Below the pieces are notes generated by a model. That model had not been told where the DNA came from and did no database searches. It saw only the letters and a list, made by a program, of their open reading frames with translations. A DNA stretch of 61,820 nt, taken from Bacillota bacterium (GTDB lineage Bacteria; Bacillota; Limnochordia; DTU087). Shown piece after piece: positions 1 to 9,814 of the stretch. Both the position numbers and the translations under genes were made by a program. The DNA lies in the NCBI GenBank assembly GCA_012798695.1, contig JAAZMR010000116.1, forward strand, positions 1-61,820. Reading direction: 5' to 3'. Within the stretch, counting starts at the first letter, position 1; every line of letters starts with the position of its first letter.

Positions 1-22
1 CAAACCACCCACTCAAAAAAAG

Positions 23-100
23 TGGTCGGGGCGAGAGGATTTGAACCTCCGGCCTCCTGCTCCCAAGGCAGGCGCGCTAGCCAAACTGCGCTACGCCCCG
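23..100 (-). tRNA. tRNA-Pro (anticodon TGG)
   Basis: On the minus strand the sequence folds as a complete cloverleaf. The acceptor arms CGGGGCG and CGCCCCG pair perfectly, followed by discriminator A and an encoded CCA (positions 25-23). The anticodon loop is CTTGGGA between CCTGC and GCAGG, so the anticodon is TGG, which reads proline codons. The T arm GGAGG-TTCAAAT-CCTCT is standard. A run of T follows directly after CCA and may end transcription. Confidence 0.97.
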
Positions 101-127
101 TAGTCAAGTGTTCAACTGACGGATTTG

Positions 128-157
128 ATTATAACACACCCACCGGGATCCTGTCAA
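128..157 (-). promoter_or_regulatory. Consensus sigma-A promoter of tRNA-Pro
   Basis: On the minus strand TTGACA (157-152) is followed after 18 bases by TATAAT (133-128), both perfect matches to the vegetative consensus. The expected start of transcription lies near 121, about 20 bases before the mature tRNA 5' end. Confidence 0.85.
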
Positions 158-257
158 CGCTGTTTTTCCTTGTTATGCCTTGCCCCTCTCCGGTTTCCCT
201 TCGCGTGATATCCGCAAACATAGAGGATGTCCGATCCTCACCAGGAGCAAAATACCA

Positions 258-866
258 TCAGATCCATCCCCGATCCGACCATTCCCGGATTACAGCCAGT
301 ACTTTCCGCAATGCCTTGCCTCGGTGACTGATCCTGTTCTTCTCATCACTAGACAATTCAGCGAAAGTCTTTCCCAAATCAGGCACCATAAACAAGGGAT
401 CATAGCCAAACCCTCCAGTGCCTTGGGGTTGACTGATGATCACCCCTGAACAAATACCTTTCACCAATTCCTCGGCATCCCCACGACCTACGAGCGCGAT
501 AGCACAGCGGAAGCGTGCTGTTCTATCTGCCGCAGGGCATCTATCTAGAAGCCGCAGCAACTTGATGTTGTTCTCCTCATCAGTCGCCGATGCACCGGCA
601 AACCTAGCAGAATGAACACCAGGCTGCCCCCCAAGGGTATCTACCTCCAAACCAGAGTCATCAGCCAAGGTGGTCAGCCCGGTGAAGTCTGCAATGATCC
701 GCGCTTTTTTCAAGGCATTGGCCTCGAATGTATCTCCATCTTCCTCAACCTCGGGAGCATCGGGGAAATCCTGCAGTGATAGAACATCTATAGGAAGACC
801 CGCCAGCAACTGCCTTATCTCCTGGACCTTGTGCTTATTCCTGGAACCGATGACCACTGCGGCCAC
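258..866 (-). CDS. rdgB: XTP/dITP diphosphatase (RdgB/HAM1 family)
   Basis: This is a house-cleaning nucleotide pyrophosphatase that hydrolyses XTP, dITP and ITP to the monophosphates and keeps deaminated purines out of DNA and RNA. Visible family motifs are SRNKHK near the N-terminus (residues 8-13, substrate phosphate binding), ADDSG at 68-72 (metal and base site), FGYDP at 153-157 and SHRGKA at 180-185. The length of 202 residues is typical. The start overlaps the end of rph by 32 bases, so the two are probably translated from one message; rph followed by rdgB is a common Bacillota order. Confidence 0.95.
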   Translation of the reverse strand: MAAVVIGSRNKHKVQEIRQLLAGLPIDVLSLQDFPDAPEVEEDGDTFEANALKKARIIADFTGLTTLADDSGLEVDTLGGQPGVHSARFAGASATDEENNIKLLRLLDRCPAADRTARFRCAIALVGRGDAEELVKGICSGVIISQPQGTGGFGYDPLFMVPDLGKTFAELSSDEKNRISHRGKALRKVLAVIREWSDRGWI

Positions 867-1614
867 GAATTTGTCCCCCCATTTTCGCGATCAAATCTTC
901 GGTCAAGGCTCGCCGCTGTAAGCCAACTAACTCCCTAATCCCTTGTTCGGCAAGGCTCAGCATTTCATCCATTTCTGCCCGCGAAAACGGAGCCTCTTCG
1001 GCGGTCCCCTGTATCTCGATAATCCTCCCATCCCCGCTCATCACGACATTCATGTCCACTTGGGCTTGAGAGTCTTCTGCATAGCAGAGATCCAATAGGG
1101 GCATGCCATTGACCAGTCCCACACTGATGGCGGCTACGAAATTGGCGATGGGCAGCTTCTCCCAGTTGACTCTCTGACCCAAGCGCTGTATGGCATCCAT
1201 CATTGCCACAAAGGCACCTGTAATAGAGGCAGTACGAGTACCTCCATCAGCCTGAATTACATCACAATCCAGCCAAACTGTCCGTTCCCCCAGGGCTTCC
1301 AGATCTACGACTGACCGCAACGCTCTGCCAATCAGCCTTTGTATCTCGGAAGTGCGTCCACTTAGCCTTCCCCGACTGGCCTCCCGCACATTGCGAGTTT
1401 CAGTGGCACGAGGCAACATGGAATACTCGGCCGTAACCCAACCCTGGCCATTACCTCGTAAGAAAGGAGGAACCTTGTCCTCAATGCTGGCAGTACAGAT
1501 GACTTTAGTGTCACCCACCTCAATCAGCACTGAGCCCTCTGCGTATTTGGTAAAATCGCGTGTAATCTTGACCTCTCGAAGTTCACCGGGCTTACGCCCA
1601 TCAACTCGTACCAT
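835..1614 (-). CDS. rph: Ribonuclease PH
   Basis: This is a phosphorolytic 3'-to-5' exoribonuclease that trims tRNA 3' ends, using phosphate and releasing nucleoside diphosphates. The N-terminal DGRKPGELR, the [14 protein letters not shown] segment (about residues 58-71), [16 protein letters not shown] (phosphate-binding arginines) and [19 protein letters not shown] are hallmark RNase PH blocks. The start is placed at the ATG at 1614, because GGGAGG lies 8 bases upstream and the family begins at the DGR motif; an ATG 42 bases further upstream adds a non-conserved tail. The protein is 259 residues, close to the usual 240-260. Confidence 0.96.
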   Translation of the reverse strand: MVRVDGRKPGELREVKITRDFTKYAEGSVLIEVGDTKVICTASIEDKVPPFLRGNGQGWVTAEYSMLPRATETRNVREASRGRLSGRTSEIQRLIGRALRSVVDLEALGERTVWLDCDVIQADGGTRTASITGAFVAMMDAIQRLGQRVNWEKLPIANFVAAISVGLVNGMPLLDLCYAEDSQAQVDMNVVMSGDGRIIEIQGTAEEAPFSRAEMDEMLSLAEQGIRELVGLQRRALTEDLIAKMGGQIRGRSGHRFQE

Positions 1615-1663
1615 TTTAGCGCCTCCCTGGCCCAAATTCACTCTCCCAAACCACAATCAAATG

Positions 1664-3052
1664 TCAGCTTTTCTCAACCATTCCTCGAACCAGATCTCTA
1701 AACCTCTGCCCGCGTTCTTCGAAATTCCTGAACATGTCATAGCTGGCACAAGCCGGGCTCATCAACACTACATCACCAGACTTGGCCAATTGTGAAGCCT
1801 TAATCACAGCACCATCGAAATCCGAGCTCCGATAAATCATCGGCTGATCAGGTCGGTTCTGTTTCTTCCGAATCGCTGCCTCAATCTTGTCTGCCGTGGC
1901 CCCTACCAAAATCACTGCCTTGACCCGCTCACTGACTGTTGCGGCTAGACGTTCAAAGGACAATTGCTTATCGTAGCCTCCGGCAATCAGGATGATGGGC
2001 TGATGAAACGCCTTAATACCCGCAATGGCTCGAGCGGGACTTGTGGCAATGGAGTCATTATAGTATTTTACTCCTTTGATCTCTTCCACTAGCTCCAATC
2101 GATGAGGCACTCCCGTAAAAGCAGCAATCACCTTCACAATATCTTCTGGCTTCGCTCCACATAGAGCCGCTAAGGTGACAGCCGCCAGCACATTTTCCCA
2201 GTTATGCACACCCAGCAGTCGGATGGCTCCGATGGAGCACAGTGCCTCCTCCTTGCCCTTGGCAAACCCTACATCCCGAACAGTAATCATGCCATTGCGC
2301 AAGAAAGCTCCCCGGGGCGGCTCAACCAGCCGACTGAAAAAGAACACCTGCCCAGGACATTCTGATGCCAGGGAACGAGTCGCCTCGTTATCATAGTTGA
2401 GCACTATATAATCATCCGGGCCCTGGAAGGTGAAGATATGGCGCTTAGCCGCGATATAAGCTTCCATGCTTCTATGTACATCCAAGTGATTAGGTGTAAT
2501 ATTGGTCACCAATGCATATCTGGGGCTGTAAGGTAACAACTCCAATTGAAAACTTGATAGTTCCAATACCACTAGATCCTCAGTTGATATGCTGGGAATC
2601 TCATCCAACAGAGATTTACCAATATTGCCTCCCACCCAGACTCTATGGTCTTCCTGGGCAGCCAGAATTTCGCCCACCAAAGTAGTGGTAGTAGTTTTCC
2701 CACTGCTGCCGGTGATCCCCACTATTGGGGCCGGACACAGCTGAAAGAACACTTCCATTTCGCTGCTTAACCTGACTTTGCGTTCTCTTAAGGCACTAAT
2801 CTCAGGCAAGTCTTTGGGAATTCCTGGGCTTAAGAAAAGCGCGTCAAAATCCTGCAGATCATCAAGGTATCCTTCACCTAGCTTATACGATAGAGGCAGA
2901 CCAGCGATCTGTGCCAATCGTGATTCCAGATCCACCGGTTTCTGGCGGTCGCAAACCGTGATCTCAGCCCCTTCATGCACCAAATACCTAATCAAGGGTA
3001 TGTTGCTGATTCCCAGGCCTATGACTGCTACCTTCTGACCCCGCCACTCCAT
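1664..3052 (-). CDS. murD: UDP-N-acetylmuramoylalanine--D-glutamate ligase
   Basis: MurD adds D-glutamate to UDP-MurNAc-L-Ala in the cytoplasm, at the cost of ATP, in peptidoglycan precursor synthesis. The N-terminal Rossmann domain begins VAVIGLGIS, the ATP loop GITGSSGKTT is at residues 112-121, ITPNHLDVH and the C-terminal ligase domain follow. The ATG at 3052 is chosen because GAAGGGTG sits 8 bases upstream; earlier in-frame ATGs lack a spaced ribosome site. The 462-residue protein is of normal size. It lies directly downstream of murI, which makes its D-glutamate substrate, so the pair is metabolically coherent outside the usual dcw cluster. Confidence 0.95.
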   Translation of the reverse strand: MEWRGQKVAVIGLGISNIPLIRYLVHEGAEITVCDRQKPVDLESRLAQIAGLPLSYKLGEGYLDDLQDFDALFLSPGIPKDLPEISALRERKVRLSSEMEVFFQLCPAPIVGITGSSGKTTTTTLVGEILAAQEDHRVWVGGNIGKSLLDEIPSISTEDLVVLELSSFQLELLPYSPRYALVTNITPNHLDVHRSMEAYIAAKRHIFTFQGPDDYIVLNYDNEATRSLASECPGQVFFFSRLVEPPRGAFLRNGMITVRDVGFAKGKEEALCSIGAIRLLGVHNWENVLAAVTLAALCGAKPEDIVKVIAAFTGVPHRLELVEEIKGVKYYNDSIATSPARAIAGIKAFHQPIILIAGGYDKQLSFERLAATVSERVKAVILVGATADKIEAAIRKKQNRPDQPMIYRSSDFDGAVIKASQLAKSGDVVLMSPACASYDMFRNFEERGQRFRDLVRGMVEKS

Positions 3053-3183
3053 GCTGGTTTCACCCTTCATCCCCGAAGCAGCATACTTCTTTTCCATAAG
3101 CCCACTATTAGTTGCCTGAAGAGGCATAGCCTCCATTTGCAGACCCCTTCCTCATGCTTCTACCCAAAACCAGATAGAGTACA

Positions 3184-4011
3184 CTAGACTCCCATTCCGA
3201 TACTATACTTTTTGACATCCACATGTTCCACCTGACAAGTATAGCCGAGCCGGGTGGCACTGGCTTGAAAACTCCGCGGATCACCACTGACAAAGTAACG
3301 ATCTTCCTGCGATTTCTCGCTACTCAACAGATCAAGCTCCTTAAGCCGATGAGCGGCTTCCCAGACAGTAGCCTCAGCTGGGTCTACCACTACTACTCCC
3401 TGTCCTAACACCTGCTGAATAGCCGAAAGCAGAAACGGATAATGTGTACAGCCGAGAATCAGAGTATCGATTTGATGCCCTGCCAATGGCGTCAAGTACT
3501 TATTCAGAGTATGCTCAATGGGATTTCCTTCCCAATGCCCTGCCTCAATAAGAGGCACCAACTCGGGACATGCCTGTTCATAGACGGAGATACTTGGTTC
3601 TAACTGCTGCAAAGCAAGGGCATACGCATGGCTCTTCACTGTCGCCTGAGTCCCGATCATGCCAATTCTCTTGTTCTGGGTGGCATCCAAAGCCGCTTTG
3701 GCACCGGCCTCAATCATACCCAGCAGGGGAATGGGCGCCTCTGGCGCTACTACAGGCAAGGCTATGGCGGATGATGTGTTGCAGGCGGCTATGACGAACT
3801 TGGCACCTTGCTCCCAGAGAAAGCCCAGGATTTGACGTGAGAAGGCGACTATCTCCTCTGGAAGTCGGCCTCCGTAGGGAACTCTCTCTGTATCTCCAAA
3901 GTACACAATTCGTTCTTGGGGCAATATCTCACGCAGCCAATGAACGACTGTCAGCCCGCCCACTCCAGAATCATACACCCCTATGGGGTGCTGCCTAGCC
4001 ACATCCTCCAC
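3184..4011 (-). CDS. murI: Glutamate racemase
   Basis: The enzyme converts L-glutamate to D-glutamate for the peptidoglycan stem peptide, without a cofactor, using two cysteines as acid/base pair. Both are visible: C77 in AACNTSSA and C188 in LILGCTHYP, with the glycine-rich GVYDSGVGGLTV at residues 11-22 and the FGDTERVPYG motif after it. The length of 275 residues is normal. It is the first gene after a terminator and a candidate promoter, and murD follows 131 bases downstream. Confidence 0.95.
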   Translation of the reverse strand: MEDVARQHPIGVYDSGVGGLTVVHWLREILPQERIVYFGDTERVPYGGRLPEEIVAFSRQILGFLWEQGAKFVIAACNTSSAIALPVVAPEAPIPLLGMIEAGAKAALDATQNKRIGMIGTQATVKSHAYALALQQLEPSISVYEQACPELVPLIEAGHWEGNPIEHTLNKYLTPLAGHQIDTLILGCTHYPFLLSAIQQVLGQGVVVVDPAEATVWEAAHRLKELDLLSSEKSQEDRYFVSGDPRSFQASATRLGYTCQVEHVDVKKYSIGMGV

Positions 4012-4113
4012 ATTCCCTCAACCTCTCCAATTCAACTATGTATGCAGCAGCATCTGACCCAGGCCTTGCAGTCTTTCACAAATATGTGTTTGCCACTGTA
4101 AGACACCATTCCT

Positions 4114-4143
4114 ATTCTATCCCGCCTAGGCAAGTACATGCAA
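4114..4143 (-). promoter_or_regulatory. Candidate promoter of murI-murD
   Basis: On the minus strand TTGCAT (4143-4138) and TAGAAT (4119-4114) are separated by 18 bases, located between the gerM terminator and the murI start about 100 bases downstream. Match to consensus is moderate (4 of 6 and 5 of 6). Confidence 0.45.
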
Positions 4144-4148
4144 GTACA

Positions 4149-4176
4149 AGAAAAGCCCCTCATCAAGAGCAGGGGC
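4149..4176 (-). terminator. Rho-independent terminator after the GerMN gene
   Basis: On the minus strand GCCCCT and AGGGGC form a stem around the loop GCTCTTGATG, followed at once by TTTTCTT. It lies about 30 bases past the stop codon of the GerMN gene. Confidence 0.75.
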
Positions 4177-4203
4177 ACCCGATCTCACTTGGACTAGACC
4201 CAC

Positions 4204-4725
4204 CTATTGGGTGATGATCAAAGTCAAGTCCGGTTCAAGGGGCGCAGTCAGATCTACGTGGTCTGCCAGGGACTCTACTGTATGACCCTCTATGAGAATT
4301 CGAACCGACTCGATACCCGGCAATTGGGCCATAGTATTCACAATGCAGTAAACCAATGCAATCTCTTGATTGCTGCCTAGATACTGACCTTGTGCCAGTT
4401 CCCTACTAAAGCTGACCACCAAGGTACTCCCTTCCTGCCGAGCTTCCAACAGTTCGGCATCGGCAGGCAATAGGGATTGGGGTTTGCGAACAGAGACAGC
4501 CTGCATTTCCTTCCAGAGACCTTGGGCATCAAATTGACTCTTAGCTATTTGAATAGATTCCACCTCTATCCCACCACCAGGTGCAGCTATATACAATTGG
4601 ATATCAGTCTTAGGCTCTAGATGCCAGCTAACCGTATTCCAGAGCCGCCCACCCCACACGATCGCAGCTAAGAGGAGCGATGCGAGAAAAAGCCAGCCGA
4701 TCCATTCTCTATAGCTTCTGTTCAA
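4204..4725 (-). CDS. GerMN-domain membrane protein
   Basis: The protein has one N-terminal membrane segment (WIGWLFLASLLLAAIVWGG) and an exported GerMN (sporulation/germination) domain, recognisable from the LYIAAPGG start, GQYLGSNQEIALVYCIVNTM and PGIESVRILIEG. GerM in Bacillus helps position the SpoIIIA complex at the engulfing membrane; a role in sporulation here is inference. The start is set at the TTG at 4725, because AGGGAG lies 8 bases upstream, inside the end of the amidase gene. An ATG at 4797 is possible but would give an unconserved 24-residue extension. It overlaps the amidase by 17 bases and shares its terminator. Confidence 0.8.
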   Translation of the reverse strand: MNRSYREWIGWLFLASLLLAAIVWGGRLWNTVSWHLEPKTDIQLYIAAPGGGIEVESIQIAKSQFDAQGLWKEMQAVSVRKPQSLLPADAELLEARQEGSTLVVSFSRELAQGQYLGSNQEIALVYCIVNTMAQLPGIESVRILIEGHTVESLADHVDLTAPLEPDLTLIITQ

Positions 4726-7330
4726 TAGTATCACTCCCTGTGGGCCGACCTGATCCGACTTCCTCCTCATTACCTGATGGCTCTCCCCGGTAGGCACCGT
4801 CTAGAAAGGCCTCCCCTTCGCTATCCTGTACCCCACCATCGCCCCTGTTATCTGCTGATGGTGGCTCCTGTTTAAGAGTATCAGCCGCTCTCGCCGGTCT
4901 AATGGGATGATCTCGGAAGAAAGCCGCGATCCCCCGGACCAAACCCATACTGGCTCTATCAATAGCCTCTGGAGTCAAGAGAAAGGGCCCCTCTTCTATG
5001 TGATCCAAGAAACCAACCTCTACCAGTGTACTAGGCACCGGCGAGTGTCGCAGAATATAAAGATCGTTTCTCTGCTTGATGCCTCTATCGAATAAGCCCA
5101 ATTGGCTCACAAGATTCTCTTGTACAGCCGCAGCTAATGACCGGCTTTCCGCAATCGCCGGATGATAAAGAGTCTCGGTACCGGTTGCATCCCGAGCTAG
5201 CGAAGCATTGGCGTGTATGCTAATCAGGATCTCTGCATCTACTGCCTGTACCATATCCACGCGTTCACGTAGACTAATCGTCTGATCTGTCATGCGGGTG
5301 TAGCTCACACGAGCTCCCGCCCACTGCAACAATTCTCCAACACGCAGAGCCAGCTCCAGGTTATATGTCTTTTCCCAGATACTATTCACTCCCGGTGCAC
5401 CTGGCTGAAACCCTCCATGTCCTGCATCTATCAAAATCGAGCGACCCTGTAAGGCAGTCCTGGCATCAGCTGTGATCCAGTTTGCTTGTAACCTCGGCCA
5501 TTGGGAGAAGTCAATTTGACGAGCACCGGTACTCAAAGGTACTGGTATATCATCAGAGTATGAGACTGGCGGAGAGATCAAAGGCTCCCCTTCTGGTTCC
5601 ACATCGGAGCCCTCACCCAGATCGTCCCACCTAATCTGTCCAAACTTCGGCTCCACCCATAGAGTCTCCATCAGGCTTCCCACACCGAGTCGTGGTTCCG
5701 TCTCACCATCACCTTCGATGTCATCTGCGAGCTTGTCCACCCTACCTACTGACAGATTCCAGCCCTCTTCTTGATGATCATGAGGATTAGCGGATGTATC
5801 GGTGAGTTGATTTTCCTCCATGGCTAAGGCTTTGCTGCTGGGGAAGAGCTCAACCAGACTCCGCCCTAGAGTCGCCAACTGCCGCAGCGAAACAAAAGGT
5901 GCTTCTCCTCCATCTTGTTCAGATGTTTTCACAAGAGCGCCGGAATTTTCAAAGCCGCTATCTTCTCCCCACTGCGGATCAAAGAAGGTCAATTCGATCT
6001 CGTGCTCATCGGTGCTTGCATCAACATCTATAATATCCAAAGCATGCTCTAAATCAATCACTATGCGAGTCTCGGTAGGGGTATATTGGCTAATCCGCAG
6101 ACTTTTGACCGCATTATCATTAACATTGACTTCAGCCGCACCTGCTACAAAGGTGGCATTATCTACATCCACTACTATACGGGTGGGAGATATGAGCCTA
6201 CGCACGGTATACCGCACCGGCCCTGATGTTTCCATCTTCAACCCTATACTGGTCCCACTTCGCCAAAGACTCACTCGACCGATGCGCTGGTTAAAGACAA
6301 CCGAAAACCCGCTATCTTCAGTCAAGTCCTTGATCTCGTACCCGGTAGGTTCCGTCAAATCAACCACCGCCCGGGCTACCCCTTCTTGATACTGGCTTAG
6401 CCTCACTCGATGGATGACTCCCCGACCTACATATAGCTCATCATCAATCGCATCTACGATAGCCTCTTCCACGTCTACGACCAGGCGAGCAGGATCGGCC
6501 AGTAGCATCGGGTGCACTTTCACCGGGGCATCGGTAATGAAATCCAGCCGCTGCCTACCTTGCTCAACACTAGGGAGCACCCCCACCAGCCTGATTCCCT
6601 GTGCTTGCCCAAAAACCTTCTCTCCGGCCAAGGCCGAGGTCTGGGTACGCATTTCCTGCAGAAACTGACTGATCGCCAGGGAATACACGCCATGCTCAGC
6701 AGTATCCCCGGTGTTTTCCATTTTGATCTCAACCTGGTGACTATCTTCGTCATCTGGCAAACCATCCGAGATTTCCTGCTGCAGCGGTTCCGCCGATTCA
6801 GTCTTGGCTGCTATCGATGCTGCCGCCTCAGGTTCTTTGGCTACATCAGACTGAGATGTAGTGGCCTCTAGGGGAAGCTCAGTACCCCCTTCAATAAACA
6901 GGGTTTGTCCAGCTTGATCCCATTCTACATTGATCTTCAAGACATTCACAAAGAGATTCATGGGTACCATCAGCTCGTCGTGTTTCCTATATGGAATAGT
7001 CCCCAGTTCTAAAGGAGTCCCGTCCACCATCGCTTGGGAGCTATCTGTTGAGAAGGTGACTTTTCTGTCACCCATCTCCAGGGCAATGGGTACTCCCTCG
7101 CTTTCTTCACATTCCACTAAGATCCCCAACGGGTTGATCAGGCAACTAAGAGGCAGCATGACTTTTCCCTGCCTCAAGGAGGGGCTGGTGGACAGTTCCA
7201 CCTCTACACCATTGATGCGAACATCAAAAGCTAAGGCATTAACTGCTGCCAAGCCAACCAAAAGACCAACCAGCAATGGCAACAGCCAATTGGTATGGGT
7301 TTTTGTTGGTTTTCTGTAGCCGGGTGACAC
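4709..7330 (-). CDS. Large N-acetylmuramoyl-L-alanine amidase (AMIN + Amidase_3)
   Basis: An exported hydrolase that cuts the bond between N-acetylmuramic acid and the stem peptide. A signal segment (residues 15-34) is followed by a copper-amine-oxidase-N-like wall domain (VMLPLSCLINPLGI and DELMVPMNLFVNVLKI), two AMIN-type beta domains (about 245-345 and 350-450), a low-complexity acidic linker, and a C-terminal Amidase_3 domain from about 625. Zinc and catalytic residues are visible in DAGHGG (His about 638), SIHANA and the LVEVGFLDH glutamate. The GTG start has GAGGGGTGAGG just upstream. At 873 residues it is much longer than usual AmiC-type enzymes. It is translationally coupled to the GerMN gene. 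Confidence 0.9.
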   Translation of the reverse strand: MSPGYRKPTKTHTNWLLPLLVGLLVGLAAVNALAFDVRINGVEVELSTSPSLRQGKVMLPLSCLINPLGILVECEESEGVPIALEMGDRKVTFSTDSSQAMVDGTPLELGTIPYRKHDELMVPMNLFVNVLKINVEWDQAGQTLFIEGGTELPLEATTSQSDVAKEPEAAASIAAKTESAEPLQQEISDGLPDDEDSHQVEIKMENTGDTAEHGVYSLAISQFLQEMRTQTSALAGEKVFGQAQGIRLVGVLPSVEQGRQRLDFITDAPVKVHPMLLADPARLVVDVEEAIVDAIDDELYVGRGVIHRVRLSQYQEGVARAVVDLTEPTGYEIKDLTEDSGFSVVFNQRIGRVSLWRSGTSIGLKMETSGPVRYTVRRLISPTRIVVDVDNATFVAGAAEVNVNDNAVKSLRISQYTPTETRIVIDLEHALDIIDVDASTDEHEIELTFFDPQWGEDSGFENSGALVKTSEQDGGEAPFVSLRQLATLGRSLVELFPSSKALAMEENQLTDTSANPHDHQEEGWNLSVGRVDKLADDIEGDGETEPRLGVGSLMETLWVEPKFGQIRWDDLGEGSDVEPEGEPLISPPVSYSDDIPVPLSTGARQIDFSQWPRLQANWITADARTALQGRSILIDAGHGGFQPGAPGVNSIWEKTYNLELALRVGELLQWAGARVSYTRMTDQTISLRERVDMVQAVDAEILISIHANASLARDATGTETLYHPAIAESRSLAAAVQENLVSQLGLFDRGIKQRNDLYILRHSPVPSTLVEVGFLDHIEEGPFLLTPEAIDRASMGLVRGIAAFFRDHPIRPARAADTLKQEPPSADNRGDGGVQDSEGEAFLDGAYRGEPSGNEEEVGSGRPTGSDTIEQKL

Positions 7331-7466
7331 TATGCCTCACCCCTCGAAGAATCTCGTGCAAGCACGCCGAAACAAACCTGAAACCCAGCCTGTATCTCAA
7401 TTTTCGACAAGAAACCCGAGCTTCCTTGTCGCGCAGTGGAAATACGCTGCTCTGCTGGGAAGTATT

Positions 7467-8297
7467 TCAGTGAGTGTGGGGATTGAGATCTGGATCAAAA
7501 TCCATTTCATCAGCAATGTGCATGGCCAGAAACCGTCCCCGCGCGTGATCGGCAGTGTTAGCGTAAGCCAGCCACAGATTATACTCTCCCCTGAGGGGTT
7601 TGGGCAAAGCATCAAGTTCCAGCACAGTAACACTCTGCGGCGGGATGAGATAAGCCGGGATAGGCTCCATTACAAGTTGAAGGTTATATGTTTGGCTGAT
7701 GTGATTTAATACTGCCTCCGATTCCAGCAGGTCATACGCAGTCTTTCCAGCGGGGTCTTTCACCTCTATACGGCTTACCAAAAGGGCTTCTTTGCTGGGG
7801 TTTGCCATTTCTACGATTCCAAAGAGCAACCTGGTGTCATCATCCTCCAGGGAATTGGTGAAAACATGGAAGCGTACGTAAAAACTCGTGGGCCACAGCC
7901 CAGTATCTTGCTTAATCAGAGGGTAATTCGTGCCGGGCTCCACCGAAACCCGAATGAGCGCATCCTGAAACCCTGCCGCCTTAACCAACAATTCAACCAT
8001 GCCTACCGGCACATTCTTTATACGAAACCTGCCCTGGTCATCAGTGATTACTTTTGCGTCCAGAATGTGAATTTCGGCTCCCGGAATTACATTGCCTAGC
8101 ACATCACACACTACCGCCTCTATGATACCACGATCCGATGGTGGGAGAAGCCCGGATACTGTAGTTGTAGGGATCAATCGTACCGGCACCCATCCCAGAG
8201 TATATGCGGAAATGACCAGATAGCCAACACCCAGACAGAAGATCATGGTCAGCCATCCTACCCTCCGGAATTTTCGCCAAAATTCGGGATCATACAC
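7467..8297 (-). CDS. Membrane-anchored protein with carboxypeptidase-regulatory-like domain
   Basis: A short basic N-terminus (PEFWRKFRRVG) and a membrane segment (about residues 15-37) are followed by an extracytoplasmic beta-sandwich typical of CarboxypepD_reg domains, with GNVIPGAEIHILDAK and TDDQGRFRIKNVPVGMVEL at about 65-105. The C-terminal 150 residues are beta-rich and not recognised. The GTG start has GGAGGGTG four bases upstream. It lies 136 bases upstream of the amidase gene on the same strand and may share its transcript, which suggests an envelope role; no enzyme motif is visible. Confidence 0.75.
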   Translation of the reverse strand: MYDPEFWRKFRRVGWLTMIFCLGVGYLVISAYTLGWVPVRLIPTTTVSGLLPPSDRGIIEAVVCDVLGNVIPGAEIHILDAKVITDDQGRFRIKNVPVGMVELLVKAAGFQDALIRVSVEPGTNYPLIKQDTGLWPTSFYVRFHVFTNSLEDDDTRLLFGIVEMANPSKEALLVSRIEVKDPAGKTAYDLLESEAVLNHISQTYNLQLVMEPIPAYLIPPQSVTVLELDALPKPLRGEYNLWLAYANTADHARGRFLAMHIADEMDFDPDLNPHTH

Positions 8298-8411
8298 TAC
8301 GCACCCTCCATTAGCTCCGTAGTGCTGTTTGCAGTATTTTGATCAAGGTTCCAGAGTAACTAATATACGCAAAGCCAGCTGTTTATGCCTTGACCTTGGC
8401 CTATTTGCCAA

Positions 8412-8440
8412 AGGGAAACAGGGTGCCCACTGGGCACCCT
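8412..8440 (-). terminator. Terminator of the ABC-2 exporter operon
   Basis: On the minus strand GGGTGCCC and GGGCACCC form an 8-base-pair stem with an AGT loop, followed by TGTTTCCCTTT. It lies about 40 bases past the stop of the secreted-protein gene and separates this operon from the next gene. Confidence 0.75.
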
Positions 8441-8476
8441 GACATATTGTTCATATTGAGTTTGGATCACCAAAAT

Positions 8477-9814
8477 CTAAGCAGTCACCAATTTGGATGC
8501 CTGCATCCGCCCCCTACGGCGCCGTATGACCACTATTATCCCAACCACTAAAGGTATCAGCGACAGCAAGACCAGCTGCCACATAGGCACAGTATTGATG
8601 GATCGGATCTCCCTAACACTACTATGCAGCACTTGGCCGGAAGCATCTACTACACGAATCTGATAGCTGCCCGGCTCCAATTCCAGCTTGATTGCTTCGA
8701 AGCTCGGGCGACGCCCTGCAAACTCGTCTGCATCCGGATCAAAATCAACTATCTCATAGCCCAGAGCATATCCGGAAGTCTGCTTCACATAATAGGGTTT
8801 CGTCTCTGCTTCCTCAATGACTTCTCCAGCCTGTAAGACCTGGACTTTGGCATCAGGCACCTCTTCTTCGTGTACCCACATATAGGCACTTTCTGCTCCT
8901 TTACCGGCCAGAGGTTTCTCCAGGCTAGTCATTCTCAGATAATCATGCTGGTTGTATTCAGCTTCGTGAAAAGCTTTGAGATACATTGTGCGCTTGCCTT
9001 CCAAGTACATGATCTGGCTGGCATCATCGGACTGCACCGGGCGGGTCCATTTGCTCTCTGGAATGATTTGATAACCTACACCACTCCGCCGCTTTTCAAA
9101 GACCTTGAGCTTTTTCTCAGTGCCCTCGACAATGTTGCCCTCGGCATCAATAGTCCGCACAGTATATTCGCCTACAGGCAAGTTGACAATAAAGGCTTCC
9201 GTCACGCCCGTCACATACCAGACCGGTGGCTCCGGCTGCTCGGGTGGGGTAGGCAATTCATCTTCAGAGTAGGTCTTGCCGGTCTCGGTCACTTCCTGCA
9301 GAATCTCACCCATGCGTTGCTCATAAGCAGTATAGTCCTCACGATATTCAACTATAGCCTTCCAGTAGTTATCAATCGCATCTTGATACTCCTGGTACTT
9401 CTCCTCGGCCTCTTCGCCCACTAAAAGCTGGGCGATACCGCCGTAGAATCCCTCGGGATACATGTGCGCATAAGGCTGTCTGTCCAGTAGCTGAACTTCT
9501 TTCCCGTCTTGTAGGATCTGCAGTCGACCGTCAATTACTGCTTTACTCTCAAACCAATTAGCCATATACTCATTCGTGATCGGCCAGAAATAGACTTCCG
9601 TTTCGAGTGTATTGATGACGTTATTTGTTCCAGCCAAGAGACACATTTTGTCCACACCTTTTGGCGCAAAGGTGCCTCCATACTCTTTGCCGGTCCAAGG
9701 AGTAATCCCATATACGTTTTGCTTTTCCCGCTGAGGGGGTGCTGCGTGCACACTAGCGAAGGCAGTGAAGACACAAAGCATTAAAATCGAAACACAAAGA
9801 ACTTTATTTCTCAT
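8477..9814 (-). CDS. Secreted, C-terminally anchored protein with duplicated module
   Basis: I do not recognise the family. It has a clear signal peptide (cleavage near AHA-A, about residue 24), a C-terminal membrane helix (411-430) and a basic tail (RRRRGRM), so nearly the whole chain faces outward. A glutamate-rich helical stretch lies at about 130-180. Two parts resemble each other: 96-111 with 321-336, and 207-239 with 374-405 (AFIVNLPVGEYTVRTID against AIKLELEPGSYQIRVVD), which indicates a tandem duplication. The ATG overlaps the permease stop by four bases, so it is coupled to the exporter. It may be a substrate-capturing or accessory subunit; that is inference. Confidence 0.8.
   Translation of the reverse strand: MRNKVLCVSILMLCVFTAFASVHAAPPQREKQNVYGITPWTGKEYGGTFAPKGVDKMCLLAGTNNVINTLETEVYFWPITNEYMANWFESKAVIDGRLQILQDGKEVQLLDRQPYAHMYPEGFYGGIAQLLVGEEAEEKYQEYQDAIDNYWKAIVEYREDYTAYEQRMGEILQEVTETGKTYSEDELPTPPEQPEPPVWYVTGVTEAFIVNLPVGEYTVRTIDAEGNIVEGTEKKLKVFEKRRSGVGYQIIPESKWTRPVQSDDASQIMYLEGKRTMYLKAFHEAEYNQHDYLRMTSLEKPLAGKGAESAYMWVHEEEVPDAKVQVLQAGEVIEEAETKPYYVKQTSGYALGYEIVDFDPDADEFAGRRPSFEAIKLELEPGSYQIRVVDASGQVLHSSVREIRSINTVPMWQLVLLSLIPLVVGIIVVIRRRRGRMQASKLVTA

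Noticed and set aside
5820-6389. 189-codon plus-strand frame inside the amidase gene
   Set aside because: It runs antisense to a gene with clear AMIN domains, has a composition rich in Ser and Thr with no motif, and lacks a ribosome site.
8870-9424. 184-codon hydrophobic plus-strand frame
   Set aside because: It is the antisense shadow of the secreted anchored protein, whose coupling to the exporter genes and signal peptide are clear.
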